Assembly (NCBI GenBank): GCA_015485895.1
Contig: WFSR01000018.1
Coordinates: 1-30,336 of the forward strand
Reading direction: 5' to 3'
Length of the DNA: 30,336 nucleotides
From: Candidatus Microgenomates bacterium
GTDB taxonomy: Bacteria > Patescibacteriota > Microgenomatia > UBA12405 > UBA6130
The notes beneath the pieces are model-generated. The model was given only the letters and a program-made list of their open reading frames with translations, ran no database searches and had not been told where the DNA came from. Every line of letters begins with the position of its first letter. Position 1 is the stretch's first letter. Below are positions 5,736 through 13,254 of the stretch, in pieces. The translations under genes were made by a program, and so were the position numbers.

Positions 5736-8659
5736 GAACCAAAATCTATCCCCAGCACTTGGTCCCGATCAAGCTGACCGCTAAAAATAATGCCCCCATT
5801 AGTGGTCGTGGCCGTTTGGCTAACATTTAACGGCTGTAAATTAGCCGGATAGTTGACCAAAAGATTAAATGGCGAAAGGCCAAAACCAGGTTGTTTCTGC
5901 CAATAGAAAACAAACCGCCAGTGGGGATGGCTAATTTTATTACTAAGACGGTAGCGCACTATCAGTCGCCGGCGGCTATTAACCGGAACTTTAAACCAAA
6001 AACCAACTTCTTGATAATGGGATTCAAATTGCTGGTTCATTTTTTCAGCCGGGATTGCCTCCTCTTTTCCATCGGGATAGCCAATAGCCACGCTTTCCAG
6101 TTGACTAGCCGAGGGGAGAAGAAGACGGAAATAGTTTTGATAATCACCCCCTGGCCATTGCCGCGTTTGGGCAGTATTTTCATAATTAATTTCTAATTGA
6201 TGATCAATAACATTAGAATGGATGTCAACTCGCTCGGCAAGGGAACGTTTAACGAAATAGTTAGCTTTATTAACCCCCACATTAGCTTCAACAATATAAA
6301 GATAGTCATGACTAGTATTAGGTTGGTCTTTCCCAAAAACTATCCGTCCATCCCAACCAAGCTGATAAACTAATTGCTCGGGAGTTTTATTATCAAACCA
6401 AATAATTGCCTCTTTCTCTTGAAAATCCCGCCAGAGGGTCTCCAAGAGCAACGGTGGTGAATAATTGCCCTCTTGCAAGTTAGTCAAAATTTGCTTACCC
6501 AAAAGGTTGAGAAAATCAGCTTTTTGGTGTGAACCAGGAAAGCTATCATGCTCGGCATAAAATTCCGCCCGGGCAAAGAGATTGGCAGCTGTAATTTTTT
6601 CATTAATCGTTGGTAGTTTTATTGGCCCGGTAAGAGCCAAAAAATTTTGCACCGCCTTTAGAGTAATTGCCAAAACAAATTGCGGTTTAGTTTGCATTTC
6701 CTTTTCTAAAAACCAACTGGCTCGCTGGGCGTTGATCGTGAAATCTGGCGACCAGTTAGAGTCGCGAAGATACCAGCTGCCTTCTCCCAGATATTGCCGA
6801 ATTGGTGATGGCGGCTCAACATGACCTTTCAGTTGACCATCGGCATCATAAACATCCAAAACTTGAAAGTCTTTTAACCGCGATTTATCCAAATGCATAA
6901 TTCCTAAAGACCCAATAAAACCACCGCCGGGACGCAGCTCGCTATTATTTTCTAAGAGAACCAAACCGGTCAAGGGGTGCGCTTGGCCTTGCAACCAAAA
7001 CCAAAGTCTAACGATCTCTGGCCACTTCTGACCCGTAGCTAAAACTTGTTTTGCTTTCCGGGTATCCTCCCGCCAGCGACTAGGGAGGTAACGTTGCCAC
7101 TTCTTATTAATTAAGAGAAAATCCTCTAAAGAATGGTAAAAGTTGCTTCCCGCTGCTACTAATTGATACTGGTTATTAACATAGCTCTCGTTTTTGATAG
7201 TCAGATTGCGCCCTGCCAACCAAAGTTGGCTGCCATTTGCTAACAAGACACCGCCAGCATTTAGCCATTCCGTCCCGGTAGTAAAAAACCGCCGCTGGCC
7301 CAGATAAAGCCAACTTGCTGGCAGACGTTGCAAAAGCGATTGGTTGGTAGTCGCCATTTTAGCCACTTTCTCCCCTAATTGTTGGGCCACAGCCGGTTGG
7401 CCTGCTGTTAATTTTTGGTAACCTTGCCAAAGATACCAATGGCCTAAACCTAAATTAAACGCTATCGTTAAAACAGGCAAAAGCCAAAGCAAAAGAGGAA
7501 ATATCATTAATCCCCAAAACCAACAATAGCACTTAGCCGATTTTGGCTGGATTCGTGGCGGGGGGAGTGATTCGGCCGGTAAAGATGGCGACGACGGCTT
7601 TGGTGCCAATGGCGGTGGCAACTCTTCTGGCTCGGTCGTCAAATTCGTAACCGTAACCGGCATTTTTTTTACTATAGCTGGCCTTTTCACCAATTTTTTC
7701 TTTCTCCTCCGGCGGATTACTTTTTTCTTAGCCGTCTCATCACCCACAGATTTCCTAGAAACAGTTATGTTTTTGGTCACCGACTTTCTCAATCTTGTTT
7801 TATCCACCAAAGCTAGCGGCACCTTCAACTTGCCTTTTTCATACCACTGGAAAAGTGTTTGCAATGTTTCACGAGCGCCTTTTTCCCAAGGCAAGGCCGG
7901 CTGCCAATCCAGCTGGCGGCGACTGGCAGTAATCAGTTTTGGATTTAGATTACCCCATTGCCAACGGCCGGGGTATCTCTTTTGGGGGTGAGGATGGGCT
8001 AATTTGGCAAGGCTCTGCCAAACTTCACCTAATAGCATTTTATTACCGGCTAAAATCAGCGGCTCTTGATCGCTAAGGGGACCAAAAAGAGCCAGAAAAA
8101 GACCGTGGGCATAATCATCGCGATGAAGAGGGAAAATGATCTGCTGGGCATCAAAATCAGGTTGAGCACCAAAGACCGCTGCCAGAAAAAAATTGTCCAG
8201 AGGAGTCTCGGGTCGCCAAAATTCACCAATCCCATAAAGATGGCCTGCCTGTACCAAACGCCAATCAAAATGGAAATGGCGCATTTCGGCTACTGCTTTG
8301 GCTAAATCAACGTTCGGGCCCACTACTCGCAAAAAGCGAGCTTTACTTTTTTCAGCTAATGTTGTTGCTGCCGCTTGCCAGCCAAAATCAACCACATAAT
8401 TAGGTTTCAAGCGGCCGATTTGGCTAACAACCTCTATTTGCGGCGCCGAAAATGGCGGCTCCTCTTGCAAAACCGCCAACCGAAGATTTTTCCCCAACAA
8501 ATGATGCACAAAAACCCACCCCTGGATATACTGAGGAGCGCTGATTACCACCAGTGGGGCGTCTTCACTCACAGCCAATGTTAAAAATTTCCTCTTGGGC
8601 ATTACTTTATTATGCCAAAAATCGACAACTTTTTCTTTCCATTCGTGATTCTTCACCAT
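5732..8659 (-). CDS. fusion of degenerate SDR/epimerase-like domain and DUF4012 membrane protein
   Basis: About 975 residues from ATG at 8659 (an in-frame TTG lies 15 bases upstream). Residues ~35-275 look like an extended SDR/NAD-epimerase: a VVISAPQYIQGWVF-type opening strand, NYVVDFGW, then AGHLYGIGEFW where epimerases have NVYGPG, and finally ASRRQLDWQPALPWEKGARETLQTLFQWY, like the C-terminal LGWxPxxxLxEGLxxTxxWY. The GxxGxxG loop and YxxxK pair are not recognisable, so it is probably not an active enzyme. A very basic linker (~312-332) and a Pro-rich stretch (~345-372) precede a membrane helix (~378-405). The large outer part contains NNSELRPGGGFIGSLGI and YLRDSNWSPDF, hallmarks of DUF4012. 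DUF4012 proteins are widespread in CPR bacteria; function unknown, probably in the envelope. Confidence 0.85.
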   Translation of the reverse strand: MVKNHEWKEKVVDFWHNKVMPKRKFLTLAVSEDAPLVVISAPQYIQGWVFVHHLLGKNLRLAVLQEEPPFSAPQIEVVSQIGRLKPNYVVDFGWQAAATTLAEKSKARFLRVVGPNVDLAKAVAEMRHFHFDWRLVQAGHLYGIGEFWRPETPLDNFFLAAVFGAQPDFDAQQIIFPLHRDDYAHGLFLALFGPLSDQEPLILAGNKMLLGEVWQSLAKLAHPHPQKRYPGRWQWGNLNPKLITASRRQLDWQPALPWEKGARETLQTLFQWYEKGKLKVPLALVDKTRLRKSVTKNITVSRKSVGDETAKKKVIRRRRKKKLVKRPAIVKKMPVTVTNLTTEPEELPPPLAPKPSSPSLPAESLPPPRIQPKSAKCYCWFWGLMIFPLLLWLLPVLTIAFNLGLGHWYLWQGYQKLTAGQPAVAQQLGEKVAKMATTNQSLLQRLPASWLYLGQRRFFTTGTEWLNAGGVLLANGSQLWLAGRNLTIKNESYVNNQYQLVAAGSNFYHSLEDFLLINKKWQRYLPSRWREDTRKAKQVLATGQKWPEIVRLWFWLQGQAHPLTGLVLLENNSELRPGGGFIGSLGIMHLDKSRLKDFQVLDVYDADGQLKGHVEPPSPIRQYLGEGSWYLRDSNWSPDFTINAQRASWFLEKEMQTKPQFVLAITLKAVQNFLALTGPIKLPTINEKITAANLFARAEFYAEHDSFPGSHQKADFLNLLGKQILTNLQEGNYSPPLLLETLWRDFQEKEAIIWFDNKTPEQLVYQLGWDGRIVFGKDQPNTSHDYLYIVEANVGVNKANYFVKRSLAERVDIHSNVIDHQLEINYENTAQTRQWPGGDYQNYFRLLLPSASQLESVAIGYPDGKEEAIPAEKMNQQFESHYQEVGFWFKVPVNSRRRLIVRYRLSNKISHPHWRFVFYWQKQPGFGLSPFNLLVNYPANLQPLNVSQTATTTNGGIIFSGQLDRDQVLGIDFGS

Positions 8660-8827
8660 ATTAGTAACACCCAAAATTGCTAAAAGCTGTCATGGAATCA
8701 GGAATCAAGATAGATCATAAATGATGGATGATAGAGAAAAATCTATCATCCTTTCAAAATTCCAAATCCTAAGCACAAAATCCCAACGTGGCGTCGGGGC
8801 AATATCAAAAAATCAGGATGACACATT
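8660..8827. repeat. intergenic hairpin and repeat fragments
   Basis: No gene. Bases 8666-8704 resemble the AATTGCTAAGAGC...TATGGAACT motif at 49-98 and 3540-3595. A perfect 10-bp stem lies at 8726-8735 / 8742-8751 (GGATGATAGA / TCTATCATCC) with a 6-base loop; related words (ATCTATGATCCACCATTT) appear near 24320. The T-run after it is too short for a confident terminator. Confidence 0.6.
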
Positions 8828-9117
8828 GCTAAGTTCCAAGCCCCAAGCACCAAATCTCAAACCTGCTCCGACGGACGTCGGGGCAAATCCTAATTACTTA
8901 AATCCTAAATCCTAATGACCCAAACTCTAAATAAATTCAAATGACCAAAATCCAAATGTTCAAAACATCTTTGTCATCTTTCTTTTGTTTTGGTCATTTA
9001 GTCATTTGGTAATTTGGTTATTGTTTAGTCCGCCAGCTGGCGGATTAGGATTTTGTTTGTGATTTGGAATTTGGGATTTGGAACTTGGTAATTTTTATTC
9101 CTAGTTCCTAGTTCCAT
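8828..9117. repeat. long imperfect palindrome, family B copy 1
   Basis: The left arm (about 8828-8966) is made of words such as AATCCTAAATCCTAATGACC and CAAATGACCAAAATCCAAATG; the right arm (about 8990-9117) carries their complements (TTTGGTCATTTAG, GGATTAGGATTTTG, GGAATTTGGGATTTGG). Inside it are the perfect 16-base palindrome TCCGCCAGCTGGCGGA (9029-9044) and the hairpin CTCCGAC-GGAC-GTCGGGG (8866-8883). It ends in the CCTAGTTCCTAGTTCC word. Other copies lie at 12151-12402, 18411-18660 and 24071-24298. Confidence 0.8.
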
Positions 9118-9186
9118 TCTTACTTTCTGGATTTAAACGCGAAGAGAAATGGTGTCGAGGTATTTTATTTGCGTCTATTTTTACCT

Positions 9187-10071
9187 TTAAAGTTCAACCA
9201 AATGAAAGCCGCGGCGGGCGCTCTTCTGCTGATTAACCAAACGGAGATACTTTTCAGTCGTCGAAATACGGCGGTGGCCAACAATTTGAGAAACTACCTC
9301 CAATGGCACACCAGCCTGGAGTTGTTGCACAATAAAGGTGTTGCGTAAATCATTAACCCGCACCCCCTCTAAACCTGCCTTGCGGAAATAACGGTTAATA
9401 ATAGTTCGAATATTGCGAACCACCAAGGGCCGGCCGGTTTTGGTTACAAAGAGATGGTTGTCTTTCGTCTCCGTCCGAACCCGGAGATAATTCTCAATAG
9501 CTTTTTTTGAAACTTGATTAAGGGGCACTTTTCGCTCTGAATGGCTCCCCTCAGCCCGAACCCGGAGTTCACTCTCGCCAATATCATCTAGCCGCAAATT
9601 AGCCACTTCACTGATACGCAAGCCTATTTGGAGAATAAGTTGGATAACCGCCAAAGTCCGCAGGTCATTACGACAAACATCGCGCAAAGCCCGATACTCA
9701 ATTGGCCTCAAAATTTGGGGCAATTCATCGCTGAGCTGGGGATGGGTCACCGCCTGAGCTGGGTCCATTTCAATTACCCCCTCTTGGAGAAGAAACTTAA
9801 AAAAACTCTTAATAGAATTCAGCTTGCGTGAAATCGACTTGGGGGTATATTTATTTTTTTCCAGCTCTTTTTTAAAAGCCTCGATGTCTTCACGCTTAAT
9901 TCCAGTAAGATCATCTGCCTTACCGATACGGGTTAAAAAATTTTCTAATTGGCCGAGATCGCCCCGGTAGGCTACAATAGTATTAGGTGCCCGCTTGTTT
10001 TTTTCCAAGTGGCGGAGAAAAAGATCCTTACCTTTAGCAAATGATAGTAAAATAAGATGAGAATCGCTCAT
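9187..10071 (-). CDS. Xer-type tyrosine recombinase with altered active site
   Basis: 294 residues, the usual length of XerC/XerD, which resolve chromosome dimers at dif. An N-terminal SAM-like core-binding domain (about 10-100, with NTIVAYRGDLGQLENFL and SISRKLNSIKSFFKFL) precedes the catalytic domain (about 120-290). Seen: Arg152 in GLRISEVANL, Arg243 in NDLRNTF, His266 in VGHRRISTT and the nucleophile Tyr275 in EKYLRL. However, the usual HxLRH reads N240-D-L-R243-N244, and the GKG-x-K-x-R hairpin holding the catalytic Lys reads AEGSHSER (173-180), so two of six canonical residues seem replaced. It is transcribed divergently from the divIC-like gene across a 15-base gap. It may be a CPR-specific Xer variant or a recombinase with weakened catalysis. 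Confidence 0.88.
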   Translation of the reverse strand: MSDSHLILLSFAKGKDLFLRHLEKNKRAPNTIVAYRGDLGQLENFLTRIGKADDLTGIKREDIEAFKKELEKNKYTPKSISRKLNSIKSFFKFLLQEGVIEMDPAQAVTHPQLSDELPQILRPIEYRALRDVCRNDLRTLAVIQLILQIGLRISEVANLRLDDIGESELRVRAEGSHSERKVPLNQVSKKAIENYLRVRTETKDNHLFVTKTGRPLVVRNIRTIINRYFRKAGLEGVRVNDLRNTFIVQQLQAGVPLEVVSQIVGHRRISTTEKYLRLVNQQKSARRGFHLVEL

Positions 10072-10086
10072 TTATCTTATAGTATC
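10072..10086. promoter_or_regulatory. overlapping divergent -10 boxes between xer and divIC-like genes
   Basis: Only 15 bases separate the two start codons. On the minus strand TATAAG (10081-10076) lies 4 bases before the recombinase ATG; on the plus strand TATAGT (10078-10083) lies 3 bases before ATG 10087. The boxes share the same TATA core, so polymerase could occupy only one direction at a time. Neither has a clear -35. Confidence 0.45.
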
Positions 10087-10431
10087 ATGACTAAGAAAAT
10101 TTGGCAAGGCGGTTGGGGAATCTTAATTTTGGCGGGGATTTTGTTTTCCCTCAGCAATCTCCACCAGTGGCACCAATATCAGCAACTACAACGAACTAAA
10201 CTTACCCTCCGGCAGGAAGTAGAACAACTCCAAACACGCCAACGGCAATTACAAGAGCAAATACAGGCGGCTCAAACCCCAGATTTCATCCGCCAGGAAC
10301 TCCGGCGCCGGCTTGGCTGGGGCGAGCCAGGTGAAGTGATTATAAATCTACCCCCAAACAACCCCCCGACAACAGAGACCAAGCCCCAGAAAACTCCCTG
10401 GCAGCTTTGGCGGCAACGGTTACGTTGGTAG
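10087..10431 (+). CDS. DivIC/FtsB-like septum formation protein
   Basis: About 114 residues from ATG 10087 (an in-frame ATG at 10057 overlaps the divergent recombinase gene and the -10 region, so it is not chosen). Short cytoplasmic head, one membrane helix (about 8-25, GGWGILILAGILFSLSNL), then a Gln-rich coiled coil (about 30-72, QYQQLQRTKLTLRQEVEQLQ...). It ends with the family-typical IRQELRRRLGWGEPGEVII, like the ARExLGxxxPGE signature of DivIC/FtsB proteins, which bridge the divisome complex with FtsL and DivIB/FtsQ. A Pro/Thr-rich tail follows. radA starts 15 bases after the stop with its own promoter-like box. Confidence 0.82.
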   Translation: MTKKIWQGGWGILILAGILFSLSNLHQWHQYQQLQRTKLTLRQEVEQLQTRQRQLQEQIQAAQTPDFIRQELRRRLGWGEPGEVIINLPPNNPPTTETKPQKTPWQLWRQRLRW

Positions 10432-10440
10432 TGCTATCAT
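10432..10440 (+). promoter_or_regulatory. extended -10 promoter of radA
   Basis: TGC followed by TATCAT (10435-10440) fits an extended -10. Six bases later the GTG start codon (10447) sits where transcription should begin, predicting a leaderless radA mRNA. Confidence 0.5.
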
Positions 10441-10446
10441 TAGACA

Positions 10447-11775
10447 GTGAAAACTAAAAAAATCTATGTTTGCCAAAACTGCGGTTATGAATCACCAAAA
10501 TGGCTTGGCCAATGTCCCCAGTGTCATGCTTGGAACAGCTTTCAAGAAGCAACCGTAACTGCCAAAACTCTCAAGAAGACGATTACTAACAGCAAGCCGC
10601 TGCCACTATCGACCGTGAAAGAACTGGGGCCAACCACCTCTATTAAAACAAACTTTACCGAATTTGATCGTGTCTTGGGCGGAGGTATCATCCCCGGATC
10701 TGTTATTCTTTTGGCCGGCGAGCCGGGCATTGGCAAATCCACCCTCCTCTCCCAATTGGCAATAGCCATCGCCCACCAGGACAAAAAACGGCAAATTTAC
10801 TATCTCTGTGGCGAAGAGTCACCCCAACAGGTCAAATTACGTTTCCAAAGGCTAACTAAAAATCTTGCCGGAGAAAATCTATTTCTTTTTCCTGAACTAG
10901 ACGTTGACGCTAGCATCACTACTATCCAACAGACCATGGGACAAAACCCCTCCCTGGTTATCGTTGACTCCGTTCAGACAATGACTAGTCAAGACGCTTC
11001 GGGTGGGCCGGGCTCACTCAACCAAACCCGACTTGTCACTAACCTTTGGCGCCAATTTGCTAAAGAAACAGCCACACCGGTTTTTTTAGTTGGCCACGTA
11101 ACCAAAGGCGGGTTAATTGCCGGACCAAAAACTCTGGAGCATATGGTTGACGTGGTACTTTCTTTTAATGGCGACCGCCAACACCAACTCCGGCTCCTGC
11201 GGGCTACCAAAAACCGGTTCGGGCCAACGGCAGAAGTAGGAGTTTGGCAAATGACCGATCACGGATTGGAAGAGGTTGATCCCAGCCAATTATGGCAACA
11301 AAAAAGGACTGCGCCAATAGGGGCAGCCGCTACAGTTGTTTTGGAAGGCAATCGCCCTCTAGCTTTGGAAATCCAAGCCTTGGTTAGCCAAAGTTTTTTA
11401 CCAACTCCCAAACGGGTTATCAACGGCCTCGACTATAATCGGGCCCAAATTGTCCTAGCAGTTCTCCAGAAATACCTTCGTCTACCTCTCTACAAATATG
11501 ACGTTTTTGTCAATGTCAGCGGCGGTTTACAAACCCGAGAACCAGCGGCTGACTTAGCTTTGGCAGCTAGCATTCTATCATCTTACTACAACCGGCCTTT
11601 GCCAACTCGAAGTTGGTTTCTAGGAGAAATCTCTCTTTTAGGAGAAATCCGGCCGGTAGGACAATCAGCCCGGCGCCAAAAACAAGCCCAGGGATTAGGG
11701 CTACAAAACGCCTATTCTTGGGATAATCTATCTAACCTACGTCAGTTAATCCCTCTAGTACGACCCCAAAAATAA
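10447..11775 (+). CDS. radA: DNA repair protein RadA
   Basis: 442 residues with a GTG start. RadA (Sms) is a RecA-related, DnaB-like ATPase that helps process recombination intermediates. Domains in order: a zinc finger at about 9-27 (CQNCGY...GQCPQC), a RecA-like core with Walker A GEPGIGKS (about 91-98) and a Walker B-like LVIVDSVQT, the diagnostic KNRFG motif (KNRFGPTAEVGVW, about 256-268), and a C-terminal Lon-protease-like domain (VNVSGGLQTREPAADLALAASI...WFLGEISLLGEIRPV). All family marks are intact and length is normal. The stop codon lies one base from the 3' end of the convergent tmRNA gene. Confidence 0.96.
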   Translation: MKTKKIYVCQNCGYESPKWLGQCPQCHAWNSFQEATVTAKTLKKTITNSKPLPLSTVKELGPTTSIKTNFTEFDRVLGGGIIPGSVILLAGEPGIGKSTLLSQLAIAIAHQDKKRQIYYLCGEESPQQVKLRFQRLTKNLAGENLFLFPELDVDASITTIQQTMGQNPSLVIVDSVQTMTSQDASGGPGSLNQTRLVTNLWRQFAKETATPVFLVGHVTKGGLIAGPKTLEHMVDVVLSFNGDRQHQLRLLRATKNRFGPTAEVGVWQMTDHGLEEVDPSQLWQQKRTAPIGAAATVVLEGNRPLALEIQALVSQSFLPTPKRVINGLDYNRAQIVLAVLQKYLRLPLYKYDVFVNVSGGLQTREPAADLALAASILSSYYNRPLPTRSWFLGEISLLGEIRPVGQSARRQKQAQGLGLQNAYSWDNLSNLRQLIPLVRPQK

Positions 11776-11776
11776 T

Positions 11777-12129
11777 TGGTGGAGATGCCCCGCTGTGAAC
11801 GGGGGTCCAGAAAGCGTTTTTAAAAAGCATCTTCAAGCTTAGGCAACGGAAAAACCGCAAAGTTGGCCGTTGCCCCCCAAACTCTCTGCGGATGATTGTC
11901 TGATAACCAAATTAACAGCAACAATCAAACTGTTAATTGGGCCCGGTAAGGTTGACACCGAACCAAACTTGACCAGGCGCAAGTTTTGGTCCGATGCTTA
12001 CGCTTAAACAAAAGCGTAAGAATTCATCACGTCAGATTCGGCATGATTTTTTGGTTCTGTTTAACGCCATTGAACCAACGGCGGCTTGCAGCTTTTCAAA
12101 GTCCCTTCCTGTCGAATCAATTCATCCCC
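11777..12129 (-). ncRNA. ssrA: tmRNA (ssrA)
   Basis: The 5' end (12129, minus strand) begins GGGGATGAATTGATTCGAC, close to the universal tmRNA opening. It pairs with CATCTCC near the 3' end, where ACCA is encoded. The T-arm CCCCG-TTCACAG-CGGGG and the GGAC before it are visible. The tag region follows AAAAAATCAT (E. coli has AAAAAATAGTC). Resume codon GCC is at 12042-12040 and the frame reads A-E-S-D-V-M-N-S-Y-A-F-V then TAA at 12006-12004. That stop lies in the loop region of a strong hairpin (CTTACGCTT / AAGCGTAAG), as expected for helix 5. Length is 353 bases. The tag ends in YAFV, not the common ALAA. Partner SmpB is at 3083-3517. Confidence 0.96.
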
Positions 12130-12140
12130 AGGAATAATTT

Positions 12141-12149
12141 ATTATACCA
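12141..12149 (-). promoter_or_regulatory. extended -10 promoter of tmRNA
   Basis: On the minus strand TGG followed by TATAAT (12146-12141) fits an extended -10. Transcription would start about 5 bases before the mature 5' end at 12129, leaving a short leader for RNase P. Confidence 0.6.
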
Positions 12150-12150
12150 C

Positions 12151-12402
12151 AAATAATAAATTCCAAGCGCCAAATCCCAAATCACAAACAAATCCTAAAT
12201 CCTAATGACCCAAATCCTAAACAATGTTCAAAATTCAAATGATCAAATGACCAAAACAAAAGAGAGATGGCAAAGATGTTTTGAACATTTAAATATTGGT
12301 CATTTGAATTTGTTTAGTCCGCCAGCTGGCGGATTAGGATTTAGGTATTGTTTGGAATTTAGGATTTATTATTCCTAGTTCCTCCAACCTAGTTCCTAGC
12401 CC
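12151..12402. repeat. long imperfect palindrome, family B copy 2
   Basis: Outer arms AATAATAAATTCCAAGC (from 12153) and GAATTTAGGATTTATTATT (to about 12373) are imperfect complements; inner arms repeat AATCCTAAATCCTAATGACC and GGATTAGGATTTAGG. The palindrome TCCGCCAGCTGGCGGA lies at 12318-12333. The central loop (about 12250-12298) is the reverse complement of the loop of copies 1 and 4. It ends in TTCCTAGTTCCTCCAACCTAG words. Confidence 0.8.
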
Positions 12403-12415
12403 CGTTGTTTCCGTC

Positions 12416-12424
12416 TGTTATAAT
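12416..12424 (+). promoter_or_regulatory. extended -10 promoter of the transketolase-PBP operon
   Basis: TGT plus perfect TATAAT (12419-12424), five bases (ATAGT), then ATG 12430. The stretch GTTATAAT-n-TAGTATG is nearly identical to that before frr. Leaderless mRNA predicted. Confidence 0.65.
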
Positions 12425-12429
12425 ATAGT

Positions 12430-13254
12430 ATGCAACGGGCGCAAGCAGTTCCTAAATTAGAGCGACTAACCCGAAAGTTGCAACGGCAAGTTTTGGATCT
12501 CATCTACCAAACCAAGGTTGGCCATCTGGCTGGTAGCCTTTCGAGCCTAGAAATCTTGGTTAGCCTTTACTTTGGTGGCATTTTACGTTATCGAGCTCGG
12601 GAACCCCAATGGCCAGAGCGGGACCGCCTCATAGTTTCCGCCGGACACTTAGCCCCAGCTGTTTACTCTGTCCTTGCTGCCGCCCGCTTTTTCCCCCACA
12701 AACAATTGGTGGGCTTAGGCCGGTTACGTTCCCGTTTTTCAACTCATGTTCTCCGCCGGGTACCTGGGGTTGAATATTCTTCTGGTTTGCTAGGGCAAGG
12801 GTTAGGAGTAGCTGTTGGTTTAGCCTTAACTTTGCAAGAAACGCACAGCCGAGTTTTTTGCCTGATGACTGACGGGGAGCAACAAGAAGGGGCGGTTTGG
12901 GAAGCAGCTATGGCAGCTGCCAAATACCGCCTTGGTAATTTGGTTGCCATCATTGATGCCAACCAAATTCAAATTGATGGCCTAGTTGACAAAATTATGC
13001 CCCTAGAGAACCTGCGTCTAAAGTATGAAGCTTTCGGCTGGCGCGTTTTTGAAGCCGAGGGTAATGACTTCCGGCGACTAATTCCCGCCTTTAGTCAAGC
13101 CTTGGAAAGCCGTCACCAGCCAGCTTTAGTCCTAGCTCGCACGGTAGCTGGCAATGGCTTCGCCAGCATGGAGAATAACCCCTATTGGCACAGCCATATT
13201 CCCACCCAAAGTGAATACCGGCAAGCAATTAGTGATTGGGAACAGGCAATATGA
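12430..13254 (+). CDS. transketolase, N-terminal (TPP-binding) subunit
   Basis: 274 residues, the size of the N-terminal half of split transketolases. It should bind thiamine diphosphate and, with the next gene product, move two-carbon units in the non-oxidative pentose phosphate pathway. Seen: VGHLAGSLSSLEILVSLYFGG (substrate/TPP entrance), SAGHLAPAVYSVLA where the family usually has KGHxxPxxY, SSGLLGQGLGVAVGLAL, the TPP-Mg motif TDGEQQEGAVWEAAMAAAKYRLGNLVAIIDANQIQIDG (over about residues 140-178), and VAGNGFASMEN near the end. It overlaps the next ATG by 4 bases (ATGA). The gene opens an apparent four-gene operon with two PBPs. Confidence 0.93.
   Translation: MQRAQAVPKLERLTRKLQRQVLDLIYQTKVGHLAGSLSSLEILVSLYFGGILRYRAREPQWPERDRLIVSAGHLAPAVYSVLAAARFFPHKQLVGLGRLRSRFSTHVLRRVPGVEYSSGLLGQGLGVAVGLALTLQETHSRVFCLMTDGEQQEGAVWEAAMAAAKYRLGNLVAIIDANQIQIDGLVDKIMPLENLRLKYEAFGWRVFEAEGNDFRRLIPAFSQALESRHQPALVLARTVAGNGFASMENNPYWHSHIPTQSEYRQAISDWEQAI

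Noticed and set aside
8721..8915. Short plus-strand open frame in the gap after the DUF4012 gene
   Set aside because: It consists of repeat words (hairpin and AATCC-type) and has no initiation signals.
8828..9117. CRISPR array
   Set aside because: The repeated words are of variable length and spacing, and the block is palindromic, with no constant repeat-spacer period and no cas genes.
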